Assembly (NCBI RefSeq): GCF_963678635.1
Contig: NW_026971233.1
Span: forward strand, 1-64,000
From: Symsagittifera roscoffensis
Lineage: Eukaryota; Xenacoelomorpha; Acoela; Convolutidae
Direction: 5' to 3'
DNA length: 64,000 nucleotides
Shown here: positions 9,284 through 19,317 of the stretch, piece by piece
How positions within the stretch are numbered: the stretch's first letter is position 1
How the letters are laid out: each line of letters begins with the position of its first letter
The notes under the pieces: model-generated
Databases searched by the model: none
The model's input: only the letters and a program-made list of their open reading frames with translations
Told to the model about the DNA's origin: nothing
Translations under genes and position numbers: made by a program

Positions 9284-10128
9284 TTAAGCTTCATCGCTCC
9301 ATTCAAATTTTTTCCCTTTGTTTAGCATCATCTTCTGCATCGGATACACCTTGTCTGCATATCCTTTTATGAACGCACGGTAATAGTTGGCAAACCCTAG
9401 GAAGCTCATGAGCTGTGTGTCCGTTCTGGGAGCCTTCCATGTCAACTTAGCTTCTACCGCTTCCGTGTCCGGCCTCACACCATGCCTGTCCACCATTCTT
9501 CCCAGGTACTTGATTGATTCCCTAAGGATCGCCTGCTCTTTTCCTGCATCCAAAGACCTCATCGAGCCGATCGGTTGTTGTTGATAAGACCACGTCATCC
9601 ACGTAACACATCACAAGATTCCCGTACTTTTTTGTCACTATGGTCAAAGCCTGGGCCATCAGTCTTTGAAAAGTGGCCGTTGCGTTGCACAAGCTGAAGG
9701 GCATCCTCTTCCACTGGTACAACCCCAATTCACACGCGAATCGGGTCTTTTCTCTATCCTTCTTCCGCAGAGGGACCTGCCAGAAGGCAGAACCCAAGTA
9801 CAATGTGGTGAAGAACTTGGCTGCCTAAGCTGACCCCCTTTCAAAACCTAAGCTGCCCCTTTCTTTTTCGCCATTACTACCCCGCAAGCCCATGGCGATT
9901 TTGAGGGTTCTATCATGTCGTATTCGAGCAACATTTCTATTTCCGCTCGGCACGCTTCCGATTTATGTGGTGTCATTCGTCTTGCACCTTCCCTATGGGG
10001 AACGGCGCCTTCCTCAAGTTCGATTTCTTGTTCGACGAAAATACAGCAACCGATATCCGCCTTATATTTTGAAAATACATCCACGTTCCGATTCAAAACC
10101 TTTCGTAGTAATTCAAAATCTCCCTCGC
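9284..10128 (-). pseudogene. Reverse transcriptase, copy A, deleted and substituted
   Basis: Fragments 9848-10096, 9522-9803 and 9284-9598 cover fingers, palm and thumb. The fingers hold EGARRMTPHKSEACRAEIE, the palm LGSAFWQVPLRKKDREK and CYVDDVVL (YVDD at 9594-9605), and the thumb LGFANYYRAFIKGYADK. Compared with copy B, most of the segment between the fingers and the first catalytic Asp is deleted near 9825-9860. That Asp is itself changed: the codon before LGSAFW reads TAC (Tyr) where B has Asp. A second small deletion removes part of the palm after YVDD. The enzyme cannot be active. Confidence 0.85.
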
Positions 10129-11766
10129 CTATTTTCCCTCGCCTAAGTGTTCTATCTCTGGCAAAACCGGTTTGTCAGACTCTACTTCAAATGACGAGGG
10201 GTGTTCCGGAAAATTCGAGCAGCTCGATAAGCCGTCATCCGGGTCGGACTTCATTGAAAACAATTTATGAATAGATTTTAATTCAATTATCCTCTTTAAA
10301 ATTTTATCTTTATTGGCATGATAAGGACAGTCTTTCACACAATATTTCTTCAAGTTTTGTGTCTCCTCATAGTCGGTCTTCATCGGCAAGGCGTAACCAA
10401 GCTTCTTTCCACGCTTGATTAAAACCGTGGTGTCCAGTGTGTTCAATAACACATTGTCACACAGTCCGTTCCGCGTTACCGAGAAGCTCCGGCCTATAAT
10501 CACTGAACTCTGACTATTTGGATTCGGTATTAAACAAACCTGCTGACTATCCTTTAACGAATTCAACTTTCTCATTCTAAAAATTGCTACCAATGCTTGT
10601 CCCGGCTGTAGTTTTACTTTTCTGTCTAGAAAAATTGGTAGCTTGTTTTCGTATGTTATTATTCTATGAATTGGTTTCTTAACATACTTCCGATCCGGAT
10701 TCCTAATCCTTATTAGACCGTTGTTCAAGTCAATCATCATGTCGAAAGTCCTGACCAAATCTCTACCCAAGATGAATTGGTCGGAGTCGTCCAGATTCTC
10801 TACCACCAGGAAGCTCATCCAAAGATCCCGTTCTCCCATGTGGAGGACCGTTTTTGGTGTTCTTCCGGCTACGTAAATCGCTCCTCGATTGGCTGCTGCC
10901 AGTCGGAGATTCGTCGGAATTAGATCTTCCCTCGTGAAGCCCATTCTTTCCCAAGTCTTTATCGGCATCACACTCACTACCGCTCCTGTGTCCAGAAGCC
11001 CTTTGACTCCGATTTTCTTTCTGTTGGTGTCGAGCAGATGTGCAGTCACATCTGCTTCGTATCCAATGTGTACTGCATCTTGCTCCATCATGGCGTCATG
11101 GCCTATCCTGCGGACTTTGAGTTCTTCTTCACCCAGATAGATCTGCCCTATCTGGTCACTGTCTGTTGTCACATATGTCCTCCTGTAGATACTGATTCCT
11201 TCTACGTTCAGCATCACTTGATACGGTTCATAGACTTCAAGGTAGCGCCCATGAAGCTTCTTTATGCGAGGGCCAACCGTTGTTAGTAGTGCTCGCACAG
11301 CTCTTGACTCAGTGCGTGGCTCCATCTGTCTAAGATAATCCGCATATGTGTCTAAATGCATCAAAGTGAACTCTGATGGTTCAATCAGATTTCTGATTAC
11401 CTGGTGTCCTGCTACCGAGATTATTGACTGTATTTTGCTTCCTTGTGGCATCATAGCGAACCTCTTCCCGGAGATCACAATAAATTTCATGCTCAAACTA
11501 CTTGGTGCCTTCGTTTCTTCGATTTCTGTTGCCTCGAAGGTATTCAGCTTCTCCTGTAGTTTCTCATTTTTCAGTTCGAGCTTCACTTTTTGCTCGATCT
11601 CTTTCGTTACCAGTTCCTGCTGCACTCTTTTTAGAGCATCCCTCGCGGCTGCCCTATAATCAATCTTGAAGTCATCCGCCGCAGTCACCGGTCCCGTTCG
11701 CATTTCTCCTGTGTTACCGCTTGCAATTTCTTCGTTGCCAGCTTTTGCGGTTTTTCTTTCCTGCAC
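10129..11766 (-). CDS. Protease-containing Pol segment, copy A (545 codons open)
   Basis: This is the longest open frame of the family here. Residues 25-85 are helical and charged. About 95-235 form a conserved pre-protease region (MPQGSKIQSIISVAGHQVI). The retropepsin catalytic motif is LLDTGAVVSVMP (Asp about 259), and the partner ILGRD motif lies near 332. A linker then leads to the reverse transcriptase. Of the four copies, A is the only one whose DTGA motif sits in a long uninterrupted frame. The first codon is arbitrary, because in the intact element this is internal to Gag-Pol and a frameshift separates it from Gag. Confidence 0.8.
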   Translation of the reverse strand: MQERKTAKAGNEEIASGNTGEMRTGPVTAADDFKIDYRAAARDALKRVQQELVTKEIEQKVKLELKNEKLQEKLNTFEATEIEETKAPSSLSMKFIVISGKRFAMMPQGSKIQSIISVAGHQVIRNLIEPSEFTLMHLDTYADYLRQMEPRTESRAVRALLTTVGPRIKKLHGRYLEVYEPYQVMLNVEGISIYRRTYVTTDSDQIGQIYLGEEELKVRRIGHDAMMEQDAVHIGYEADVTAHLLDTNRKKIGVKGLLDTGAVVSVMPIKTWERMGFTREDLIPTNLRLAAANRGAIYVAGRTPKTVLHMGERDLWMSFLVVENLDDSDQFILGRDLVRTFDMMIDLNNGLIRIRNPDRKYVKKPIHRIITYENKLPIFLDRKVKLQPGQALVAIFRMRKLNSLKDSQQVCLIPNPNSQSSVIIGRSFSVTRNGLCDNVLLNTLDTTVLIKRGKKLGYALPMKTDYEETQNLKKYCVKDCPYHANKDKILKRIIELKSIHKLFSMKSDPDDGLSSCSNFPEHPSSFEVESDKPVLPEIEHLGEGK

Positions 11767-12900
11767 GCCTCTGCCTCACTCAATAGGCGAGCCTTGCTGG
11801 CTTTCACACCTGATAGAGTTTCCTCATGTCTTGGATGCTTGATGTCTGCTACAGCATCCCAGAATTGCGGACAATCCAATTTAAAATGATCTTCCAAGTT
11901 GCAAAAGAAACACCTCGGGCCGAAATTTGCAATTACTCCTCTCATGAAATCTTCATGATCGACTTCTGACGCATATTCGTCCTCGAGGCTAAAGCCTATT
12001 GCTTTCATGCCATGTTTATAGGTTGGGCATGCTGACACATGATGGTCCGTCGAACTGCAATTTGCACAAGCGCCTCTTGTCCATATCAACCCTCGGTTTA
12101 TACCAGTTGTTCCCTTGGTTTGCTGGTCCGTTGTTAAAATTGCCATAATTGTTCCTGTAATATCCAGATCTCGATTGAGGTTTCAGCAAAAGATATTCTT
12201 TTGACTTGAGCCTCAACTCCTCTGGTGTTGGCGCATTGGTTGATAGTGGTGTGTAGTGCGTTGCTAACATTGTTCGAAGTTCATCCTTCTTCACACCATC
12301 GATGAATTTTGAGGCTACCACCAGGTTCATCCTCCTGTTCGACTCGTCCGGTTGGCTACGCCTTCTAAGCATCTCCAAATCGTCTAGAAACGTGTCTATC
12401 GTCTCATCGTCTCATTGCCACCTTTTCTCGAAGCGCATCATTGCTTGGTGTCCCTGCACCCCTGAGCCAAAACGGTTTAACAAGATTTCAAAAAATTATC
12501 TCAGCAGTATCCCGCTGATATTGCTTTTTGGCCATCACACAGTTTATGGCTGTCCCTTCTAACTTACCATTGAGCGCACTGCACTCCTGCCTTTCTGACA
12601 GGTCTTCTTCCTCAAAATGCAGTTTCATCACCTCTATTCAGGTGTCAATGCAGCCATCAGATTCGTCCTTGTAGCATCTTGGTTTCTTAAAGACTCTTCT
12701 GGATTTTTCACTGCGTTCATTGGTTCTGGATAACCTCGTCAGGATTGTCTCCAAAGACCTGTTTAGGGGTTCAAAGACTGTGGCCATTGCCGTAGCATCT
12801 CTTGAGTGCCCCGCCTGAGTATCATCGCCCCCTGATAAGGGTTATGTATTTGGTATATCCCTTCTATCCGAATCGTCGGGATTGTTTCCCCTTTCGCCCA
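11685..12900 (-). pseudogene. Gag capsid and zinc-knuckle region, copy A
   Basis: The capsid-like part is heavily broken between 12400 and 12900, where the amino acids conserved in copies B and C appear in alternating frames. Frames 12016-12378 and 11685-12146 contain the end of the retrotransposon Gag domain (FIDGVKKDELRTMLATHY) and two CCHC-like zinc knuckles: one beginning CANCSSTDHHVSAC, partly in a second frame, and CFFCNLEDHFKLDC. Such knuckles bind genomic RNA. A frameshift lies near 12040-12060 between the two. Confidence 0.75.
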
Positions 12901-12918
12901 CATGACTCCTCCCTGGGT

Positions 12919-14254
12919 TCAGTTCACAGGTCTCCTGTTACTGGAATCACCTCTCCCAGTCGCATGTGTGCCTCGCGTCGGTCGTTCGTTTGAGGTCTGT
13001 CTGTTGCCTGTTGATTTTGCTCTGCTGTTTGGGCCCCATGCTCTACTATCCCCTGTGGCATAGCCTGCTGAACTGTCTCTACCTCTACCTCTACCTCTAC
13101 CTCTAGTGGATCCATATGTCCTTCTCCTATTCTGTTGGTCATTGAAGTTCACCTTGGGTTCCCTGCTGGGACCCCCCGAATTAGGTTCCCCTTCTCTTGG
13201 CCCACTCCTGCTGCCTAGTAACCCGTCTAACCTGTCCATGATAGCCTGAGTTCGCCTCTCCATCATCGCATCTATCTTTGTGTCAAGAGTCCCAAGAGTC
13301 TACTCTTGTTGAGTTTTCAACTTCTCCATGTCGTCTCTTAAGCGTAACTCTCACTGTTCCGCTTCTCTTGTCATTCGCGACAAGTTCTCCGCGATGTGAT
13401 CATCCGTTCTTTCCTTCAAGCGTTTTTCGCTTCTACCAACTTCTTGTCTATTGCAGTTTATTTCTTCCCGCAGACTTTCCCTTTCAATGTGGACTGCTCT
13501 CTCTAGTTCACTCATTCTTATGGACATCTGTTCATTTTGTTCTCCTATACTGCCCACTATGTTGTTCAAGGCTTCTTCAATTGATGCTCCGTTATCCACT
13601 AATGGCGTCACTAGTGGTGGTGTCACCCTGTCGATCCCAGGTAACTTTGTGCTGGTCGAGATTCGGGCTTTGATTCCCTGCCTCGACGTTTTTTTTTTCA
13701 TTTTTTACCTCTGGATCCGCCGATGCGTTGTTTAGCCCTATTTTTCTATTCTCCCCAGTTTGCGTTTCAGAATTCGTCATACTCACAAAATCTCTTGACT
13801 GGCCTGATGTGTTTGTGGTTTTGCTTATTGTCCTCACCACAACAAATTTGTCCATTGTTCCAGTCTCTCTGTCGGTGTATGTCTCATTCTCCTGGGTCGA
13901 ACTATTGATGCTGACTCGCGATCCAAGGTCAACTTGCTCATCATCGTCCTCTTCTTCCTCCTGGGATTCACCTTCATCTCATCTACCCACTCCCATGTTG
14001 AATGGAAAGATGTTTCCGAAAGTTTTCTTCACTCTTTCTGAAAACGACGAGGACGTTGCCTGTTTCTCCTTCACGCCTGCCATCATGGTGCTGTCTGTGG
14101 GAGATCTTCTAGTTGCCACAATTTCAGTAGAGATGTCGGACAGTTCCGACATATCCTCTCGGTCCAGTGTCCCCGTGGAAGTGGCAAAACTTGCCCTTGT
14201 TCTACGGAGTAGATTCACTCGCCAGCCTTCTGTTTCCTCTCCCCTCCGGTCCAT
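12919..14254 (-). pseudogene. Gag N-terminal coiled-coil region, copy A
   Basis: Fragments 13979-14254, 13592-13855, 13351-13701 and 12919-13266 follow one another in different frames. The first has a Thr/Ser-rich lead (TSTGTLDREDMSELSDIST). The middle is a long heptad-rich helix (IRMSELERAVHIERESLR). The last holds MMERRTQAIMDRLDGLLG followed by an Arg/Gly-rich stretch. The same order is seen in copies B and D, identifying it as the N-terminal half of Gag, which would drive multimerisation. Several frameshifts and stops make it non-functional. Confidence 0.65.
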
Positions 14255-14574
14255 GTATTTCCCGGTTCGGATGGAACTCCACTTCTAGCATAGCTTTTCG
14301 CCCTTCTGAGGACTTTTGACTCATGGTTTCAACCATTCTGCCTGAAACCGTCTACCCTTTGTCGATCTGGTTTAGTTTGATCCGTTCCACAAAAGGGTCG
14401 GTCATTGCTTTTCTTTGCTTTTTAGGTATGAATTTCCTGGAGCTATCACCTAGTTTAGGTATCCTTGATTTGTCTAGACTCATTTGCAATTTATCGCTTC
14501 TTACTGCCTATACACTCAATTCGATTGCTAGTGTCCTTTTAGGTTTTTTGCTAGTGTCCTTTTGTGTCCTTTTA

Positions 14575-15021
14575 TCAAAAAACAGTCAAAATTCCTATTT
14601 ATCTATTTCGATCAATTCAATCGAGTCGATTGATTATGGTCAGCTTCGGGCCAATTGTCCCTTTCGAGGCAATTCACTAATATTATCCAAGGACATTGGC
14701 AATCAGTGGGTAGAGGGCGTCAACAATCGGGACATTCAAGTTACATCTCAATACATCAAACCGGTAGAGGGCGACGAATATTTTGATTTTTGTTATATCG
14801 AATTATTTAAACAATTCAATGCGCTTGTCACTTCTCCGCTAGAGGGCGTTAGAATTTTTGGTCGAAAATATAGCCAATCAGCTTTGATCTGGTTCATGCT
14901 TGTTTTTGTCACTTTCTCAGCGTGGATCACAAATTATCTGCCAATTTTGTCATTAGTTTGGATTTTCAGTACGGCAATTTGTGATTGGGAATTATTATCT
15001 TCATCCGTGGGTCTTTTCTGA
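14575..15021 (+). pseudogene. Linker between RNase H and integrase, element E
   Basis: An open frame continues from copy A sequence into E and carries the family linker (SIDYGQLRANC), followed by a stretch ending in hydrophobic residues (LIWFMLVFVTFSAWI). In F the same frame is stopped soon after ANCPV. The hydrophobic end is followed at 15078-15094 by TTTTCATTTTCAG before an ATG, a convincing splice-acceptor-like site. The segment may therefore be intron rather than protein. It also contains three TAGAGGGCG motifs. Confidence 0.4.
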
Positions 15022-15090
15022 ATTTATTTCAGTTTATTGGAAGTATTGTTGTGTATTCGTATTATTTCACGCTTTTCATTTTCAGACCGT

Positions 15091-16530
15091 GATGGATACT
15101 AACTCTACTTACACTAACGATAGCTTTGAACAACGGCTCAAGCAAGTTATTCCGTTAAATCAACATTAGTTTTCGTCAGATCGTGCCAGGCCGCGGTTTC
15201 GCGCGGGGGCAGTTCGTCCAAAGAGGTCAACTACATTACAGCGTGGTGCGAGGTTGAAGGGACTTGCCAATTTTAGATCAAAGAGGCTCAGGAAAGTCAG
15301 ATCAGTAAATCGTCATGTTCAGCCAGTTCAAAGTTTGGAAATTTTAAAATCTTCAGTGGTAGCTCCGGACCAGAAATCATTAACCGGCTGGGTGGGCATT
15401 TTGGATTCCGACGTGCTGTCGGAACTTACGGATGAAGAGTCCAGCCTACGCTTGATGAAACGGGCGTTAATTAACCGGGACTATGAAGGATTTTGTCGTT
15501 TTGACTCATACTTAAAATCCTTTTGGCATTGTGTAGCGGTGTTTGATGGCTGTGTTGTCGTGGACGATAGAATCGCTATTCCCAATTGTCTCACGAAACC
15601 GTTACTGGCTCGTCTACATAGGTCGCATGCGGGTCAGCTTGCCATGGTGGATGCAGCGCAGTACATTTGGTGGCCTCGTATGCATCGTATATTGTCCAAT
15701 TATGTAAAGACTGTCCTCAGTGCACGAAGTTTGGAAGGAATTTGAAAGCGAACGCTTCATTTAACTCTATCAAACTTTTACCCCTTTTATCTGGTCCTAA
15801 TGAAGAGCTTCAGCTTGATTATGCGGGTCCGCTACTCGATTCTGATGGTAACAGTATTTATATCTTGGTCGCGATCGACCGGTTTTCTAAATACCCGTCA
15901 GCTAAGATTACACGTTCTACGGGGGGACTTAAGATCATTAAATTCCTTAAAAAATATATTCAACAACATAGTATTCCAAAATCCATCAAAACTGACCAAT
16001 ATTCGGGTTTTAAGAACAATTTATTTCAGGCCTTTTGTAAAGATAAAAATATTGCCCAATATTTTTGCCCGGTGGGTGATCATCAAGGTTGTGGTCTGGT
16101 GGAACGGTCCATCCAAACCATTAAGCGTCGATTGGGTGCTTCGTGGTTGAGTACGGATTTTTCAAATGTTCAAGATACGCTTAGGAATATAATTGAGGAT
16201 ATTCGGATAACAAAAAAGTCTGTTAGTGGGATTTCACCTCTTGAGCTACATTTTGGTCGTCCTCCGAATACGGAGTTATCTCGTGCGGCAGAGCGATTGT
16301 CTACGCGCGTTAATTTAGATAACCAACAATTGGAGCGCGACCTACTAACCACGGAACAGCGTCGGGAGCAGTGTGACAGCCGACCTAGAATAAAGTTAGT
16401 AAAGAAAGGGCAATCAAGCCCAACAGTGTCACCTTACTTCGGGGGACCAACGGAGTCAGTTGCTGACACACCTCACTATCGTACGCTGGAGAGTCTGGCT
16501 AATTCTGCAAATCAAGAATCAAGACGCTGA
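15091..16530 (+). pseudogene. Integrase, element E, one frameshift
   Basis: The coding sequence resumes at the ATG at 15091. Frame 15254-15745 holds the zinc-binding HH part (LARLHRSHAGQLAMVDAAQY). After a one-base loss near 15685, frame 15667-16530 continues with CKDCPQC and the catalytic core: Asp in ELQLDYAGPLLDS, Asp in SIKTDQYSGF and Glu in GCGLVERSIQTIKRRLG. The D,D-35-E residues are all present. The enzyme would insert the cDNA into the host chromosome. A stop (TAG at about 15167) after IPLNQH also breaks the N-terminal part. Confidence 0.8.
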
Positions 16531-16534
16531 CAGA

Positions 16535-17691
16535 ATGGAATCAAGTTCTCGCAGCTACTCTTCGTTCCAATTTGTCCGCTGGGACGCTCAGATCCCGGAA
16601 CCAGATGCCAACCGAACAAATTCTTCCGTCCCAACTAAAACGTAATTTGGATTTTATAGTTTTGATTGAACCAAGAAAGGTAGACGTTTTTAGGAAATTT
16701 CGTAATAGGAAATCTTGTCGAGAACTTTTCAAACCTTTTAAAGGTAAAATTGTGCAGGTTACTGGGTCCACATATATTACTGAAAAGGGAAAAAGTGATT
16801 AGAAGAAATCACCTTGCTGTACTTCTTAAGTCAACCAGTCTAAGTTTTTCAGGCAAGCAAGCAACGCCTGTCAAAAAGGGGCAAAAACGCCTCATTGCGT
16901 CATCATCTTCGCCTTCATCGTCCGAAGACAATCGTCTTTTAAAGCCGACTAGTTCTCGTCAACAAATTTCGGCCAAAACTGTGTCTGTACCTGCTCGTCC
17001 GCAATCCCCATCTATGATGTCCTCGTCTACGCCATCGCGTACCCAAGTCTTATCGTCCAAATCGAAGCACAATTTGGTCTCGGAGGCTCCAGGAATTCAA
17101 GCTATTCCTTATTCTCAACAGTCTACTCCAGTGATAGATTTGACGGCTTCTTCGTCCACATCGGGAAACTAAGGGGCGGAGGTTCCCATCAGTATCAAAC
17201 CTAAGTAACCATCTCCAACTAAAGACAAACTACTATCCTGCCCGGATCTTATTCCTATCTCTTCTGACGATGAGTCATCGGTACCGAAGCTACAATAGTG
17301 ATCTTCGTCCAATTTGGCAGCATCGGGTCTTACCACCCGGGATATATCTGGTTTAGTTTCAGAGCCGGACGGGGATATTTCGTCATCGTCGAGTTCATCC
17401 AGAATCTCATCTCGCCGGAAAAAGCAGACAACTTTCTACGGCAGCCCGATCAGACCTTCCGTGAATGTCGTACAAGCTACTTTGTCGTCTCCGTCAACTC
17501 CTGTTTCGCCGGTTAGGAGAGTTCGTTTTGCCGTGACTAGCCAAGAGTCAAATATTCAAGTGGGGCAATCCCGGGTTGTTCTTCCCAATGAGTCAGAGGG
17601 TTTTAGCCGAGCATTTTCACCATTTTCACCATTTAACCATTTTCCGAGCATGAGTTCAACGGATCACCCCTTGCGTCGTGCAGAAAAATAA
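16535..17691 (+). pseudogene. Integrase C-terminal domain and Ser-rich tail, element E
   Basis: A short basic beta-rich piece (FKPFKGKIVQVTGSTYIT) is the usual gypsy integrase C-terminal fold. A low-complexity tail of Ser, Pro and Thr follows. Two SUMO-interaction-like cores are visible: VIDLT followed by Ser residues (17131-17145) and LIPISSDDE (17248-17274). The frame is broken by TAA after SGN (17170) and by shifts near 16500-16800 and 17300. The tail ends at a TAA near 17689, shortly before the LTR. Confidence 0.6.
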
Positions 17692-17884
17692 AACTATCCT
17701 GTTGTTTAAACTTTTCTAGTCATTTAAAACAATTTCAGTACATTTATCTAATTTTCATATCCGCCAATCTTGCAAACTTCTCTTAGTGCTATACTTGTTA
17801 TATGAAGTTTTGTTACCGGCAGTCAGTGTACGCTTAGTTATTCATAATTCATGGAAATTCAAATGTATCATTTGAATTTTTCCC

Positions 17885-17896
17885 TAGAGGGGGAAA
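17885..17896 (+). promoter_or_regulatory. Polypurine tract of element E
   Basis: TAGAGGGGGAAA lies immediately before the TGTGGTG start of the LTR. A purine run in this place primes plus-strand DNA synthesis during reverse transcription. The same tract is found next to the 3' LTR of element F on the other strand. Confidence 0.8.
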
Positions 17897-18175
17897 TGTG
17901 GTGTGGTGTTGTCTAACTGTATTGTTTTGACGTCACTATAGTATTACTTTCAATGCTAGTTTTTTGTTAATCTCTTTTATTGGCTCTCAAGGTTGCTATC
18001 GACCTGTCAATCCATATTCTATTCTTAAACAAGTTCCCTCACTCACTCTGTTTCAATTTATGAAAGATTTAAGTTGAACTCTATATTTCGTCATGACATT
18101 ATTTACAAACTTATCTATTATATAAACAAGATGAATTGAGTCTCGTATTAATCTTGTATTACTCAAGAAACCACA
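17897..18175 (+). repeat. 3' LTR of element E
   Basis: 279 bp beginning TGTGGTGTGG and ending AAACCACA, clearly homologous to both LTRs of F. It contains a perfect CRE palindrome TGACGTCA at 17928-17935 and a TATAAA at 18121-18126. The TATAAA leaves only a short transcribed end. Its terminal TG/CA bases are those expected of an LTR, and the flanking GGGTG is the presumed target duplication. Confidence 0.85.
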
Positions 18176-19156
18176 GGGTGCAGTCACCCCGGAACCTGGC
18201 GCATTCCTACTGGCGACTAGTCGTCCAGTTGTCTCTATCAGCTTCCTCACCGTTTGCTCCACGACTGGGTCACCCAAGGTATCACTCGGGTCCGGGATTG
18301 TCACCGGTCCTGTTGTAGCTAGGATTTGCGTCTCCGTTGTTTGACTCATTTCTCGAGGCGTTAAGAGCTCCATCGGGGACTGCCCACGAGGAATACTCCT
18401 TGCAGGTATCCCTTTTTCCACGGCTGTTGTCAGTACCACCCGCTCCGATCGCTCCTTATAGTCCCACCTCAAGCGTTTAATTTCCTCACCCTGCTTCTTG
18501 TTGCAGTCTTCAAACAATCTCTTCCACATGTCTCTGTCGTCCTCCGTATTGAGCATGGTCTTAGTCATCTCATCCAGCTCTTTTCTGGTCCTCTCCAGCT
18601 CGTCTTTCATCCCATCTAGATCTTGTATGGTTTGGTTCGTTTGAACCCCCTTTTCTACTCTCGCCCTCTTTGGTGGCACAGCCATTCTCAGTGGTGAACT
18701 AGACAAGGCAGCCTCGCTATTCATCTCTTGAGCAAATTCTTGAGCAAATTCAGGCTTGGGCTTGGAAGGCAAAAGCATCTCACCTGGTTGATAGGTCCTA
18801 GAACTTCTCAATCCAGGCTCGTTCGCCAAGTCACTCCCTGAGAGAGCTCCGTTTCTCCACCTCATCACTCTCATGTTCGGGCGGTCTAGTACTCCCCTTT
18901 CTCCGTATGCTGCCATCAATAGGACTTCCGTGGGGTGGTCCCCACGGTTGTCATGCCCCAAGATGTTTATCAGGGCGGTCAGCAACATGACTACCTCTGG
19001 GTCGTCCAGAGCGAAGTCTCGATCCATTAGCCGACGATAGATCGCATCTATCATCGGTCCTACATATGCCTCTGCCAGGTCAATCAATTCATCCAAGTTG
19101 AAGTTATCCATTCTCTTTTCGGGTTTGATTTGATTTGATTTAAAGATTTGACTCAT
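18176..19156 (-). CDS. Accessory ORF, N-terminal half, copy B (truncated by E)
   Basis: ATG at 19156 opens a frame of about 327 codons up to the E insertion. The last 40 codons of the open frame (down to 18053) are antisense LTR and not part of the original protein. Residues 15-130 form a helical domain (DNFNLDELIDLAEAYVGPM, DDPEVVMLLTALINILGHD). A linker and a coiled coil follow at about 180-250 (MKDELERTRKELDEMTKTM), then a Pro/Thr-rich segment. No signal peptide or membrane helix. Copy C shows that an SGNH-hydrolase domain follows. It sits where env lies in retroviruses but looks cytoplasmic. Confidence 0.65.
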
Positions 19157-19317
19157 GTGAAAAATTAAACGACCAATCAGGATCTAGAAAAGAGGTCACA
19201 AATGTCACACTTGTCCGTTCCACCTTAACTTCTTGTTAAAATTTATTTAAAACAGTCAGATAAAAAGATTTTGATCATAAAATTTATTAAAATCAATCGG
19301 TTTCTAAAAATTTGGAA

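Larger units (their letters stand above)
7160..14570 (-). mobile_element. Gypsy-like retrotransposon copy A (gag to connector, no integrase core)
   Basis: Minus-strand gag, protease, reverse transcriptase, RNase H and connector in Ty3/gypsy order, clearly homologous to copies B, C and D. The 5' flank (14290-14565) matches the leader of copy B (27730-27905). It ends at about 14570, where element E begins in the opposite orientation. The integrase is reduced to inverted fragments around 7714-8104, and the element is joined to unrelated sequence at about 7160. No LTR is identified for this family in the window. Confidence 0.85.
14573..18175 (+). mobile_element. Gypsy-type retrotransposon E, 5' truncated, with 3' LTR
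   Basis: Plus-strand relative of element F, starting at about 14573 inside the RNase H to integrase linker and running through integrase and tail to an LTR ending at 18175. It abuts the 5' flank of copy A on the left and interrupts copy B on the right. The flank after the LTR is GGGTG, the same pentamer (as reverse complement) that is duplicated around element F. The 5' half and 5' LTR are absent. Confidence 0.85.

Noticed and set aside
13278-13673. Cys/Leu/Ser-rich plus-strand ORF resembling a membrane protein (also 26676-27290 and 63245-63781)
   Set aside because: Each is the complement of the Gag coiled-coil region; the hydrophobic look comes from reading Glu/Lys-rich helices on the opposite strand.
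14323-14572. Start of the 232-codon plus-strand ORF as a separate gene
   Set aside because: The first 80 codons are the antisense leader of copy A and the rest is element E; the open frame merely crosses their junction.
18053-18175. C-terminal 40 codons of the accessory ORF in copy B
   Set aside because: They are antisense LTR of element E and have no counterpart in the original gene, which continues with the SGNH part in copy C.
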